Source: CAVRXQ01 sp963831155 (GTDB lineage: Bacteria > Actinomycetota > Acidimicrobiia > Acidimicrobiales > Bog-793). From it: a stretch of 64,000 bases of DNA. The stretch spans positions 248,001 through 312,000 of the forward strand of contig CAWHOY010000005.1 in NCBI GenBank assembly GCA_963831155.1. Reading direction: 5' to 3'. Of this stretch, positions 63,752 to 64,000 are shown piece after piece. The first letter of the stretch is position 1. Every line of letters begins with the position of its first letter. The notes beneath the pieces are model-generated. The model had not been told where the DNA came from and searched no databases. It worked only from the letters and a program-made list of their open reading frames with translations. A program made the translations under genes and the position numbers.

Positions 63752-64000
63752 CGGCACGCCTGCCGCTTCTCGAGGACCTGCCGGAGGTCGCCGGGAAGTC
63801 GGTGCTCGTCCGCGTCGACTTCAACGTCCCGATCCGAGAGGTCGACGGACGACGCGTCGTCGGTGACGACTTCCGCATCAAGAGCGCCGTCCCGACGCTG
63901 CGCTGGCTCGTCGACCGGGGAGCGAAGGTGACGTGCGCCACCCACCTAGGACGACCGAAGGGCACGCCCGATCCCGCCTACGACGTGGCGCCCGTTCGCG
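63748..64000 (+). CDS. pgk: Phosphoglycerate kinase, N-terminal part (cut by window edge)
   Basis: The first 84 residues of PGK are visible from GTG 63748: SVLVRVDFNVPI, DDFRIKSAVPTLRWL and CATHLGRPKG, which are the 3-phosphoglycerate-binding basic patch residues of the N-domain. It transfers phosphate from 1,3-bisphosphoglycerate to ADP. The gene overlaps the gap stop by 4 bp and continues past the right edge. Confidence 0.96.
   Translation, partial: MTARLPLLEDLPEVAGKSVLVRVDFNVPIREVDGRRVVGDDFRIKSAVPTLRWLVDRGAKVTCATHLGRPKGTPDPAYDVAPVR

Overview
The window is high-GC DNA from what looks like an actinobacterium. GTG starts, 4-bp stop/start overlaps, a DtxR-type regulator next to polA, and the housekeeping order polA-rpsA-coaE-uvrB ... 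uvrA-uvrC-rapZ-yvcK-gap-pgk all point that way. The order resembles Acidimicrobiia-like actinobacteria, but that placement is an inference. No CRISPR array, rRNA or intact mobile element was seen.

Layout. 1-9.9 kb: a partial D-2-hydroxyacid dehydrogenase, a VOC protein, tRNA-Leu(CAA), three exported proteins of unknown function, an MMPL transporter, a frameshifted cupin, a second cupin, a YjbQ protein and a MenC-like enolase-superfamily enzyme. 9.9-20.7 kb: a housekeeping block with a DtxR-family regulator divergent from polA, then rpsA, coaE, a PIG-V-like membrane protein, an F420-reductase-like protein and uvrB. 20.7-21.3 kb: a decayed GNAT gene. 52.8-64 kb: housekeeping resumes with uvrA, a VOC protein, nadA, uvrC, a methyltransferase, rapZ, yvcK, a TnpB remnant where whiA is usually found, gap and the start of pgk.

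Between uvrB and uvrA lies a catabolic island of about 31 kb (21.4-52.7 kb) whose parts form one plausible pathway. It holds a glycine-betaine-type ABC importer with a fused double permease. Next comes a dimethylglycine/sarcosine-oxidase-like flavoprotein with its own ETF (etfB-etfA) and a choline-dehydrogenase-like GMC oxidoreductase. An MFS exporter, a haem-oxygenase-like diiron protein and an aldehyde dehydrogenase follow. Then comes a six-gene operon (binding protein, two permeases, ATPase, GlpD-type glycerol-3-phosphate dehydrogenase, metallophosphoesterase) that would suit glycerophosphodiester uptake and cleavage. The last part is a divergent corrinoid methyltransferase locus. Leftward it encodes IclR regulator, corrinoid protein, methyl-THF methyltransferase, RACo reactivase, DUF1638 protein and MTHFR-like protein. 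Rightward it encodes a non-pyrrolysine MttB-type methyltransferase, formate-THF ligase and methenyl-THF cyclohydrolase.

Read together, the island could take glycerophosphocholine or choline to glycine betaine, remove methyl groups by corrinoid transfer and by flavin oxidation, and run the C1 units through folate to formate. Two nearly identical sequences, one upstream of the flavoprotein/ETF operon and one in the IclR-mttB divergent promoter, suggest shared control by the IclR protein. The substrate assignments are inference; the family assignments are mostly secure.
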